Source of the DNA: Candidatus Pacearchaeota archaeon CG10_big_fil_rev_8_21_14_0_10_31_59
GTDB taxonomy: Archaea > Nanobdellota > Nanobdellia > Pacearchaeales > CG1-02-31-27
NCBI GenBank assembly: GCA_002763115.1
Contig: PFCW01000002.1
Location: 52,928 to 88,313, forward strand
Direction: 5' to 3'
Length of the DNA: 35,386 bases
Position 1 is the stretch's first letter, and every line of letters starts with the position of its first letter. This document shows, in pieces, positions 1 to 8,387 of this stretch. The position numbers and the translations under genes are program-made. The notes below the pieces were generated by a model, which ran no database searches, was not told where the DNA came from, and worked only from the letters and a program-made list of their open reading frames with translations.

Positions 1-276
1 AAATTTGAGCAGGAAGAAAAAGCAGTTGAAAATCTAGGTGGTGATATCAATAATGTATTGAAGATTATGAAAGAAAAGTCTAACAAGAAATCTTTAAAAG
101 TTTATATTTATGTCTTGCCTAATGAATTAAGTTTATACAAAAATAGTTCTGACTTAATAAAAAAGAAAACTGGATTAGATGTAGAAATTTTTGCTGTTAA
201 TGACAAAAATAAATATGACCCAGAAAATAAATCTGGAAAGGCCAAGCCGGGGAAACCGGCTATTTATTTAAACTAG
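1..276 (+). CDS. leuS: Leucyl-tRNA synthetase, C-terminal fragment (5' end outside window)
   Basis: Frame 1 is open from base 1 (KFEQEEKAVENLGGDINNVLKIM...); C-terminus NDKNKYDPENKSGKAKPGKPAIYLN matches the archaeal LeuRS C-terminal signature. TAG stop followed directly by TAA. Confidence 0.85.
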   Translation, partial: KFEQEEKAVENLGGDINNVLKIMKEKSNKKSLKVYIYVLPNELSLYKNSSDLIKKKTGLDVEIFAVNDKNKYDPENKSGKAKPGKPAIYLN

Positions 277-1463
277 TAATACTGCAATTTTAACAAATCT
301 TTTGTGAATTCGTATGCAAATTCTTCCGCCTGTTTTATTGTTCCAAAATTTAAATTTTTGAATTTGTCTGTTTTTTGATGATAATTTTCTTTGTATCCCC
401 ATTCTTTATCGAGGGAAACTAAAGTTATTCCTTCTATCCATCTATCAATAAAAACATGTCCATCTGTTAAAACTGCAATTGATTTTGTAACAACATATTT
501 CATGTTTAGTCTATGGGCTGTTTTCAAAGCAAGATTAATCATTGACTTTGGGTATTTAGTATAAATAGAATTTTCATTTACCTCTGCTTTTAGCAAGACT
601 AACAAATCAGCACCAACACCATCGATATTTACAAAATAAGTGTCTTTATCGAGGAATTCTTCTTTATGCCTGCTAACAAGGTTCATTGCTCCTTTCCTGC
701 CGCCTTCTTCAAAACCTGTTGCAACAAACCAAAATTCAATATTGCCTATATTTTCTTCTTTAAATCTTTCTGCTAAATTAAAAACAACCTGAACTCCGGA
801 TGCATTGTCTGATGCTCCGGGAACATAATCAGCTTTCATAATTCTTACAACAGTATAAACCATAAAGACATTTATTAAAAAGCAGATTGCTAGTATCACA
901 TCTAAGAAAATTGTTCTAAATCCAATCAATCTTAAAAATAAGAATAAAATTGCTAGATACCAGAACATATTTCCTATGAAAAAAGGATTTTTTACAAAAG
1001 TTGGTATAAATTCAAGTTTTTTCTGATAAAATTCGGCAAACTTACTGGTTAGTATCCTCATTTCCTTTGCTGAATCATAGTGAGCTAAAAAGATTACTCT
1101 TCTTCTTGCATTCGGATTTTCTATTTTTCCTATTATATTCTGAGATTTTCTCTTGAAAAATGGATTTAAATCAGTAAAACCAACATAAGTTTCTCTTGCA
1201 TACAAAGCAAGAACTACAAATGAAAGAAAAAAAGCTGCATAAAAATTAATAAAAGTAAGTATTATGCAAACCAGTATTGCTATTCTAAAAATTAAATCGT
1301 AAAAAAAGAAACCATTTTTATTAACAGGAAAAAATTCCACCCTAGGATTTAATCCAAGAAATTTCATATTTTTATAAATAATTTTTGCTGCTTTTCTCTC
1401 GTTAGAAGTTCCTCCCCCCCTGTGAGGCAATTTGCATAATTCAGTTAAAACCTCTCTTGACAT
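273..1463 (-). CDS. M28-family zinc aminopeptidase-like membrane protein
   Basis: Metal-ligand style motifs LAHYDS, PGASDNASG, FEEGGRKGA, VNIDGVG and TDGHVF; several hydrophobic TM segments. Confidence 0.85.
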   Translation of the reverse strand: MSREVLTELCKLPHRGGGTSNERKAAKIIYKNMKFLGLNPRVEFFPVNKNGFFFYDLIFRIAILVCIILTFINFYAAFFLSFVVLALYARETYVGFTDLNPFFKRKSQNIIGKIENPNARRRVIFLAHYDSAKEMRILTSKFAEFYQKKLEFIPTFVKNPFFIGNMFWYLAILFLFLRLIGFRTIFLDVILAICFLINVFMVYTVVRIMKADYVPGASDNASGVQVVFNLAERFKEENIGNIEFWFVATGFEEGGRKGAMNLVSRHKEEFLDKDTYFVNIDGVGADLLVLLKAEVNENSIYTKYPKSMINLALKTAHRLNMKYVVTKSIAVLTDGHVFIDRWIEGITLVSLDKEWGYKENYHQKTDKFKNLNFGTIKQAEEFAYEFTKDLLKLQYY

Positions 1464-1497
1464 GATTAGAAGAGTTAATTATTCTTCTTAAATTTTT

Positions 1498-3585
1498 TTA
1501 TTCAAGTATTGCCTTTATTCTCCTAACACCAGCAGAAACAGATTCTTCTTTAATTATTTTGAATCTTCCCAACTCTTTTAAATTTTTTACATGGGGGCCT
1601 GTGCAGATTTCGCAACTATATGGTTTTTTACTTTTATCGCAGATAGAATAAATTGAAACTTTTTCCCCGTATTTTTCCTTGAAAACTGCCTGCGCACCTT
1701 TCTTTATAGCATCATCCACTGTTCCTTCCTCCTTTATAACTTCAAGCTCTTCTGAAATTTTTTTATTCACAATTTCCTCAATTTTTTTTAATTCTTCATC
1801 AGTTAATCTTCTGTCAAAATTAAAATCAAACCTTAATCTTTCCGGAGTTATATTACTTCCTCTTTGCTCAATATCTTTTTTTAAAACTTCTCTTAAAGCT
1901 TCATTTAATAAATGTGTTGCAGTATGCAATCTTGTTGTTGCTTCTGAATTGTCTGCTAATCCTGACTTAAAAGTTTCTGAAGAAGCAGTTCTAGACAATT
2001 CTTGATGTTTAGCTAATTCTTTTTCATACCCTCCTTTGTCAATTTTAATGTTTTTTTCCTTGCATAAATCTTCAGTTAATTCAATAGGGAAACCATATGA
2101 CTGATAGAGAAGAAAAGCTTCTTTACCATCCAGCTTTTTATCCTTAATTATATTTTCAAAAACTTTCAATCCTTTTTCTAAAGTTGCTAAAAAACGATTT
2201 TCTTCTTTTTCTATCTCTTCTAAAATAAACTCTTTATTAAACTGATAATCGTTGTGAATATTCATTATTTTTTCAGCAATTTGTCTTGTAAACTGGCAAT
2301 TTATTCCCATTAATCTCCCATATCTTATTGCTCTTCTTATCAACCTTCTCAGAACATATCCATGTTCGGTGTTGCTCGGAGTTATTTTTTCATTTAAAAT
2401 AAAAACAGCTGCTCTTAAATGGTCTGTAATAATCCTTAGATTTTTTTCCTGCTCTTTTGTTGGTTTTTTTATATTTGTTAATTTTTGAACTAAATCTTTT
2501 ATTTCCTTTAATTCAAAAATTTCGTAAACATTTTTTTTATTTAATAAAATTGCTAATGTCCTTTCAACCCCCATCCCAGTATCAACATTTTTTTGCTTTG
2601 TTGGTATAAAAACAAATAAATTGTCCTCGATAAACTTTTTTGTTGATTTAACATCAGTATATTGTTTTGAAAGAATGCCTAATTTTCCCGCAGTTTCAAC
2701 ATTCTTTTTATCATGATCAAAATAGATTACTTCTTCTGGGATAAGATTAAATCTTTTTAATAAAATTTTAAAATACTCTAGATTTTCTTTTTTTATTTCA
2801 TTTTCTTCTAAAGAAAAGGCTTCCCAATTTGTATCTTGCCCTGGGCTATGATTTTTTACTAAACTACATCCTTTCTCTCTAAGTTTATTGACGGCTAATA
2901 CATTGTGGCTATTAAAACTATTTATCATTTCTAATAACTCTTTATTAAGATTGAAGTTTTCGTCATAAATGCAATGCATACCATCAACTAAGATTAATCT
3001 TTTATCTTTATTGTATTCCATAAAAACATTGTTCCATATTTCGAAATTATTTACGAACATTTCTGTGTCTGGTCCGCAAGGTCCTGTTAAACCCGCAGGC
3101 CCCCAGAAGTTATCATCTTTCCCTTTGAATTCTATTTTTTTTATTTCTAATGATTTCCATATTTTCGCACTTTCTTCGTCTTTTGGGATGTTTTTTTCTC
3201 CCTTAAAACATGTTACTGAAATTTTTTCTTTTGAAATATTTAATTTTTCTGTAAGAAATTCAAAAGACATTTTTATTGATTCTTCTTTCCAATAATCGTT
3301 TAACGACCAATTGCCAAGCATCTCAAAAAAAGTAAGGTGAAAATCATCTCCAACAGAATTAATATCCCCCGTTCTTATGCATTTCTGGACATTTACAAGT
3401 CTTTTTCCCAAAGGATGTTTTTCTCCAAGCAAATAAGGAACAAGAGGATGCATGCCTGCTGTTGTAAACAGAACAGTAGGGTCATTTTCTGGGATTAAGC
3501 TCGAATTTACAATTTGTTTATGATTTTTAGATTTAAAAAATTCTATATATGCCCTAATCAAATCTCTCCTGTTTTTTATTATCAT
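1498..3585 (-). CDS. alaS: Alanyl-tRNA synthetase with internal HAD-like insertion, no C-terminal C-Ala/DHHA1 domain
   Basis: PENDPTVLFTTAGMHPLVPYLLGEKHPLGKRLVNVQKCIRTGDI, FFEMLGNWSL, GPCGPDTEMF, KQKNVDTGMGVERT, TATHLLNEALR, CEICTGPHV. The protein ends soon after the editing-domain metal motif. Confidence 0.95.
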   Translation of the reverse strand: MIIKNRRDLIRAYIEFFKSKNHKQIVNSSLIPENDPTVLFTTAGMHPLVPYLLGEKHPLGKRLVNVQKCIRTGDINSVGDDFHLTFFEMLGNWSLNDYWKEESIKMSFEFLTEKLNISKEKISVTCFKGEKNIPKDEESAKIWKSLEIKKIEFKGKDDNFWGPAGLTGPCGPDTEMFVNNFEIWNNVFMEYNKDKRLILVDGMHCIYDENFNLNKELLEMINSFNSHNVLAVNKLREKGCSLVKNHSPGQDTNWEAFSLEENEIKKENLEYFKILLKRFNLIPEEVIYFDHDKKNVETAGKLGILSKQYTDVKSTKKFIEDNLFVFIPTKQKNVDTGMGVERTLAILLNKKNVYEIFELKEIKDLVQKLTNIKKPTKEQEKNLRIITDHLRAAVFILNEKITPSNTEHGYVLRRLIRRAIRYGRLMGINCQFTRQIAEKIMNIHNDYQFNKEFILEEIEKEENRFLATLEKGLKVFENIIKDKKLDGKEAFLLYQSYGFPIELTEDLCKEKNIKIDKGGYEKELAKHQELSRTASSETFKSGLADNSEATTRLHTATHLLNEALREVLKKDIEQRGSNITPERLRFDFNFDRRLTDEELKKIEEIVNKKISEELEVIKEEGTVDDAIKKGAQAVFKEKYGEKVSIYSICDKSKKPYSCEICTGPHVKNLKELGRFKIIKEESVSAGVRRIKAILE

Positions 3586-3615
3586 ATTAGAAAAAGTTCA
3601 AAGGAATTTATAAAA

Positions 3616-3981
3616 TTAACTTAAACTGTTTAACCTGGCTTGTATCTCTTCCAACTCCTTATCCAAAGGATCAAAGGATGTTCTGGTTTTTGTTGAGGTT
3701 TCAAATTTTCTATTTGTTTGTCTTACCGGAATTTTTTTCTCCACTTTTTCTTCTTCATGTGGTAAATAAGAATTCAGCAATTCAACCTTAATTTTAACAT
3801 GTTCTGTACCTTCAGTTATGGTTCGGTTCATATCTCTTTCTTTCTCCTTAAGTTTTTTAATCTCATTTACAGATTTTATTAGACTGATTAGAGATGAAGA
3901 AGTTAATAACAAATCTCTTTTTGCAGCTAAGAAAACTTCCGGAGTATACATTTTGTACATTGCACTTTTTTCGATTGTCAT
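3616..3981 (-). CDS. Small hypothetical coiled-coil protein
   Basis: 121-aa ORF codirectional with the next gene; helical, charged composition; no recognised family. Confidence 0.65.
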   Translation of the reverse strand: MTIEKSAMYKMYTPEVFLAAKRDLLLTSSSLISLIKSVNEIKKLKEKERDMNRTITEGTEHVKIKVELLNSYLPHEEEKVEKKIPVRQTNRKFETSTKTRTSFDPLDKELEEIQARLNSLS

Positions 3982-3993
3982 TTTAAAGAAAGA

Positions 3994-4443
3994 TTATTTT
4001 TTGAATAATTTACCGTCTATTTCTGTTATTTTATTTTTAATTTCTATTATCTCTTTTTCCCATCTAGCAATCTCATCTGCTTCTTTCTTTCTTATCTCTC
4101 TTAAATTAAGCAGTGTTGCACTTAAAACTTTAATTTTTCCGTTAATGTCTTCTATCGTGTCCATTATCTGGTTTATTTTTTCTATTCTAACAAAAATAGG
4201 CTCATTTGATCGTTTAGTTTGTTTGCCAATTCCATAATCATAGGCATTATGTTCTTCTTCGGGTTCATAGTTGTAATTTTCTTCTTCGGGTTCACTTGGT
4301 TGATTGTATTGTAAACTTGGCGGTAGATTGGGAATGGCACTTTGACCAAACGAAGATCTTACCTCCTGTATTTCCGGAAAAGTTGGAGGTTCAGGTAAGT
4401 CTGGCAATTCTAACCTCTTTTTTTTATTACCGAATAATCCCAT
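3994..4443 (-). CDS. Small hypothetical protein: MGLFGNKKK N-terminus, Pro/Glu-rich linker, C-terminal coiled coil
   Basis: 149-aa ORF with TATA-like element (rev. comp. AAACTATAAAAG, 4466-4477) about 25 nt upstream of the ATG, compatible with leaderless transcription. Confidence 0.7.
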   Translation of the reverse strand: MGLFGNKKKRLELPDLPEPPTFPEIQEVRSSFGQSAIPNLPPSLQYNQPSEPEEENYNYEPEEEHNAYDYGIGKQTKRSNEPIFVRIEKINQIMDTIEDINGKIKVLSATLLNLREIRKKEADEIARWEKEIIEIKNKITEIDGKLFKK

Positions 4444-4513
4444 AGAAAATAATAATAAAACTTCTCTTTTATAGTTTATGTAAGTACTTTATAGTTACTA
4501 TACTAAAACAAAA

Positions 4514-4524
4514 GATATTTAATA
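4514..4524 (+). promoter_or_regulatory. TATA-like box of tfe
   Basis: TATTTAATATT centred about 27 nt upstream of ATG 4546. Confidence 0.5.
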
Positions 4525-4545
4525 TTATCTTATCTAAAAATTAAA

Positions 4546-5292
4546 ATGAAAGAAAAGTACGTTTATGAACTAGTTGATAGTATTTTGGGGAAGGGGAGCA
4601 AAGAACTTGTAGATATATTAAGAAATAAGAGAGATATTAATGAATTTCTCATAGCTAAAAAAATGAAGATGACTATAAATCAGACAAGAAATTTATTATA
4701 TAAATTGCATGACGCAAATGTTGTAAGTTTTATAAGAAAAAAAGATAAGAGGAAAGGGTGGTATATTTACTATTGGACTTTGAACATGAACAAATCATTA
4801 GAGGCTTTGATGGAAGTAAAAAATAAGATTATAGAAAATCTAAGGAAGCAACTTGCAAGTAAAAAAGAGAAAACATTTTATACATGTCCATCAGCTTGTA
4901 TAGAGGTTTCAGAAGATACATCTTTGTCCTATGATTTTATGTGTCCTGAATGTGGAGAATTATTGCAACCAATAGACAGCAGCGGAGAAGAAAAAGAAAT
5001 CTTGAAGAAAATAGAAAAAAATGAAAAAGAGCTGAAAGAGCTGAAGGTTCTAAATGACAAAGAAGGACAAAAAAGAGAAAAAATGTTGATTAAACAGGGA
5101 AAAATGAAAGCTAAAAAAGGTAAAACTAAAATTAAACCGAAAAAAGTGAAGAAAAAGGCAAGGAAGGTTAAGAGAAAATTGAAAAAAGTTTTAAAAAAGA
5201 AAAAAATTAACAAAAAGAAGAACACTAAAAAGATTAAACCGAAAAAAGTTAAATTGAAAAAGAAAAAACAAATCAAGAAGAAAAAGAGATAA
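4546..5292 (+). CDS. tfe: Transcription factor E (TFE/TFIIE-alpha) with lysine-rich C-terminal extension
   Basis: N-terminal winged helix (VDILRNKRDINEFLIAKKMKMTINQTRNLLYKLHDANVVSFIRKKDKRKGWYIYYWTLN) and zinc ribbon (TCPSAC...FMCPECGELL), followed by a poly-Lys tail. Confidence 0.9.
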   Translation: MKEKYVYELVDSILGKGSKELVDILRNKRDINEFLIAKKMKMTINQTRNLLYKLHDANVVSFIRKKDKRKGWYIYYWTLNMNKSLEALMEVKNKIIENLRKQLASKKEKTFYTCPSACIEVSEDTSLSYDFMCPECGELLQPIDSSGEEKEILKKIEKNEKELKELKVLNDKEGQKREKMLIKQGKMKAKKGKTKIKPKKVKKKARKVKRKLKKVLKKKKINKKKNTKKIKPKKVKLKKKKQIKKKKR

Positions 5293-5982
5293 ATGGTAAG
5301 AATATATTTTTCTCAGGATTTAAAAAAACCAAAAAGAAAAAATTGGAATTTGACCTTAAAACTTATAATAGCCAATTTTATTATATTTTTCTTGGTTTTG
5401 ATTTTAAACTACGTCCTAAAGAATGTTGATTTATTCAGTTATCTTGGTTTAAAGCCATCTTTAATTTTAGAAGGAAAATATTTATGGACTATAATCACAA
5501 GCATGTTTATGCACGCTGGTTTCTGGCATTTATTAGTTAATATGTTATCCCTAGGATTTTTAGGAAGTTTCTTAGAAAAGTTAATAGGAAGCAAAAGATT
5601 TTTGCTTGCTTATCTTGTCTCAGGAATTGTTGCTTCTCTAATATTCGTAGTTTCAGCTTTTATTTTTCCAGATTCAATGAATTCAATTGCTGTAGGTGCT
5701 TCAGGAGCTATTTTTGGTCTTGGAGGCATGTTGGCTGTTTTAACACCTAAATTAAAAGTTTATTTGTTTTTCATCCCAATAGGAATGCCAATGTGGTTGG
5801 GAGTTATAATTTCCTTGTTATTAATGTGGGGCCTTTCAATTGTAGCAGGATTACCCATAGGAAATTTTGCGCATCTCGGAGGATTGATTGCTGGGGCTGT
5901 TTATGGTTTTATTTTAAGAATGAAATACAAAGACAAATTGAATAAACTTAATAATTTTTTAGAGATGCAACAAAATCTTTAA
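5293..5982 (+). CDS. Rhomboid-family intramembrane serine protease
   Basis: GASGAIFGLGG catalytic Ser motif, HLLVNMLSLGFLG, HLGGLIAG; multiple TM segments; ATG abuts the tfe stop. Confidence 0.93.
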   Translation: MVRIYFSQDLKKPKRKNWNLTLKLIIANFIIFFLVLILNYVLKNVDLFSYLGLKPSLILEGKYLWTIITSMFMHAGFWHLLVNMLSLGFLGSFLEKLIGSKRFLLAYLVSGIVASLIFVVSAFIFPDSMNSIAVGASGAIFGLGGMLAVLTPKLKVYLFFIPIGMPMWLGVIISLLLMWGLSIVAGLPIGNFAHLGGLIAGAVYGFILRMKYKDKLNKLNNFLEMQQNL

Positions 5983-7220
5983 TTAAAATCAAATAATTTT
6001 TTCTGTTTTCCATAATTTTTCAAAATCCAAGACATCTCTTTGTATTTAGAAATAGGAGCATGCAATCTTTTTTCCATGATAAAAAAAGCTTCTTCAATAG
6101 TCTCAGGTTTTTCCGGTTTTGTTTCAAAAAACATTTTTCTCAGACTTTCCCGGATAATTCCCACTCCCAATGGAGCGAAATATTCTGGACGTTCTTCGTG
6201 CAAAAGTAAAACAGTCGCCTGTCTTTTTATTTTTTCCAGATACTCGCAGGCAGCTAACCTGTCTGTGTAATAAGCCCCCACTACATTTTCAGCATATTTT
6301 TTTCTTGGAAAAGATGACTCGTAATCTTGCATGAAAAGAGGAGCATTTAAGTTATGAGTTGCATTCCATTCGCTTCCAGGCATTGAAACTTCAATGACTT
6401 CGAAAGACCAGTTGCCTGGCAAAAATAAAACTTCAAAATGATTTCCATTATAATAATAATGAAATAATTGTATTTCGCTTATTTCCTGATAATATCTTAT
6501 TTTTTCCAGTAATTGTTTTCCCAAAGAATCATCTGTTGCAGTTATTGCCCATCTTGTCGGGACTAATTTTCTGTCCTTTTTTATTCCTAGCAAACCTGCA
6601 GAGAGAATTTTTATTATATTGCTTGTGTTGATTCTTGATTTATACAATTCGTTCATGGCTGTTGTCGCTTTAACATCAACATCATTGATAAGATAATCAA
6701 CTTTGGATTCAACCTTAACATTTTCTTCGGGTTTTATTTTTTCAACGAGAGCAGGATTTCCTATAATCGGATGAAATATGTCAAGAAAAAAACTGATGTT
6801 TGGTTTTTTCTTAAGTTTAAAGTATAATGAAAAAGGCGAGGATGCCATCGATGTAATCTGCATAGTTTCATCCAAATTGTTTCTTTGCCCTTTAATTTTC
6901 GTCTGAAATCTACTATAGATAAGTTTGCTTCTGTAATTTAATATATCTAAAATTGCTTTATTCTCTTTCAGCCAAGATTCTGGAAAAGACATATTTTCAG
7001 TATTTTCATTTTGGTTTGGAGCTAGGATTCCCGCAAATATATTTGGATAATTATATCTTCCGACAAAAATTTCCGGGGGTGAACTGCCGGAGAATTCTTC
7101 TTTTATCTTCGGCTGGGATTCCCTAAATTTTTTTAGAATAGGACATGGCATTCCGCATAAACCTTTCCCTCGGCATCTAACACATAATTGGGCCGGAATT
7201 GTAAAATTTTTTTCTGACAT
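5979..7220 (-). CDS. Nre-family archaeal DNA repair protein
   Basis: N-terminal Cys cluster CVRCRGKGLCGMPCPILKKF, SGSSPPEIFVGRYNYPNIFAGIL; C-terminal PIP-box-like QKKLFDF. Confidence 0.88.
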   Translation of the reverse strand: MSEKNFTIPAQLCVRCRGKGLCGMPCPILKKFRESQPKIKEEFSGSSPPEIFVGRYNYPNIFAGILAPNQNENTENMSFPESWLKENKAILDILNYRSKLIYSRFQTKIKGQRNNLDETMQITSMASSPFSLYFKLKKKPNISFFLDIFHPIIGNPALVEKIKPEENVKVESKVDYLINDVDVKATTAMNELYKSRINTSNIIKILSAGLLGIKKDRKLVPTRWAITATDDSLGKQLLEKIRYYQEISEIQLFHYYYNGNHFEVLFLPGNWSFEVIEVSMPGSEWNATHNLNAPLFMQDYESSFPRKKYAENVVGAYYTDRLAACEYLEKIKRQATVLLLHEERPEYFAPLGVGIIRESLRKMFFETKPEKPETIEEAFFIMEKRLHAPISKYKEMSWILKNYGKQKKLFDFN

Positions 7221-7265
7221 TTTAACACAAAGATTAAACTGTATTTATTTTTATTGAGAATGACA

Positions 7266-7299
7266 CCCCTTACACCCCTTTTCCCTCTTTCTTAACCCC
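7266..7299 (-). other. Putative G-quadruplex-forming motif upstream of nre
   Basis: Minus strand GGGG-TTAAGAAAGA-GGG-AAAA-GGGG-TGTAA-GGGG: four G-runs with loops of 10, 4 and 5 nt. Confidence 0.45.
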
Positions 7300-7405
7300 A
7301 GGAAAAAAAGTTAATTATTAGATAAAAATTCGGGGTATTTAAATAGATTTGTGTATTTTATAATATTGATTTTAAAAAATATTCTAAAAAATAAAGAATG
7401 TAATG

Positions 7406-8308
7406 TTATTTTTGTTTTTTGGCATAATAACTTTTCATTCTTATTTGCCTTGCAATTCTTCCTGATAATTTTATAGTTAGAAAATTTAAAGTTGAAACAT
7501 ATTCAAAATAATTTTTATATCCTATATTTTCTCCTACCTGAATAACTCCTCTTAACTTTTCAACAATTTTTTCTCCGCTTGATTCTAAGAAAGGATTACT
7601 TTCAAAATAAATAAAAGAAGAAACTATTTTTGAATATTGATCTGAATTCCTTAAGGATGTGTCCGGAACTGCTACTAAAGGGATTCCAGATTTTAAAGCT
7701 AATTTTTCAGCCAAATCATTTGCATTACCAAATTTAAAACCACTTAACATAGACCTTGCTAATCTTACAAGCCAAATATCCAACGCGTCTTTATCAATAG
7801 CATCTGGGACTGAATCAGGCCATTTTTTTTCAAAGCATAATTGTTCTAAATATTTTCTGTCATCATCAGTTGCTGGCTTGAAGTCTCTGGCAAAGGGCAT
7901 ATTTAAGATTGCAATTCCTCCGTATTGTTTTACAGAATCAATAATTTCATGAACATCCCAATGTTTATCGCAAGGAATTTCTCTTCTACAGCCCAAAGAA
8001 TAAACATCAATTTTATGCTGATCTCCAGAAACCTCTTGTTCTGTTACTACAAATTGTTTATAACCGTTTAATTGAAATATTCTACCATATTCTCCAAGAT
8101 TAGTTGTTGTAAATCTTTTTGATTTTTCCATAATATCAATAAAATTGTTGTGTGTCGGAGAACAATTAAAATCACTTAAACTTGCTAAAACAATATTATT
8201 GAGTAATAAACTTAAAGCTAAATCATTCGGATTAGTTTTGCTAAAAGAAGATTCTGGATGATGAGCATGTAAAACTGTTTTTGGTGAGATTTTCGTTACT
8301 AAATCCAT
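7406..8308 (-). CDS. PHP-like metal-dependent hydrolase domain protein
   Basis: N-terminal HAHHPESSFSKTNPNDLALSLLLNNIVLASLSDFN resembles a PHP motif followed by a TIM-like repeat; family assigned by eye. Confidence 0.5.
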   Translation of the reverse strand: MDLVTKISPKTVLHAHHPESSFSKTNPNDLALSLLLNNIVLASLSDFNCSPTHNNFIDIMEKSKRFTTTNLGEYGRIFQLNGYKQFVVTEQEVSGDQHKIDVYSLGCRREIPCDKHWDVHEIIDSVKQYGGIAILNMPFARDFKPATDDDRKYLEQLCFEKKWPDSVPDAIDKDALDIWLVRLARSMLSGFKFGNANDLAEKLALKSGIPLVAVPDTSLRNSDQYSKIVSSFIYFESNPFLESSGEKIVEKLRGVIQVGENIGYKNYFEYVSTLNFLTIKLSGRIARQIRMKSYYAKKQK

Positions 8309-8387
8309 AAAAAGGATAAAATTACCTAGATTATAAGTTTAATTGTATTACAATAATATTTTTAAATAATAATTTTCTAAGAGAAAG

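Noticed and set aside
1679-3295. Plus-strand ORFs 1679-2005 and 2969-3295
   Set aside because: Antisense shadows of alaS with low-complexity Ser/Phe composition and no recognisable domain.
3818-4237. 139-aa plus-strand ORF
   Set aside because: Antisense across both small minus-strand genes, which have better promoter geometry and composition.
4929-5276. Phe/Leu-rich minus-strand ORF opposite tfe
   Set aside because: Reverse complement of the poly-Lys tail; hydrophobicity is a codon artefact.
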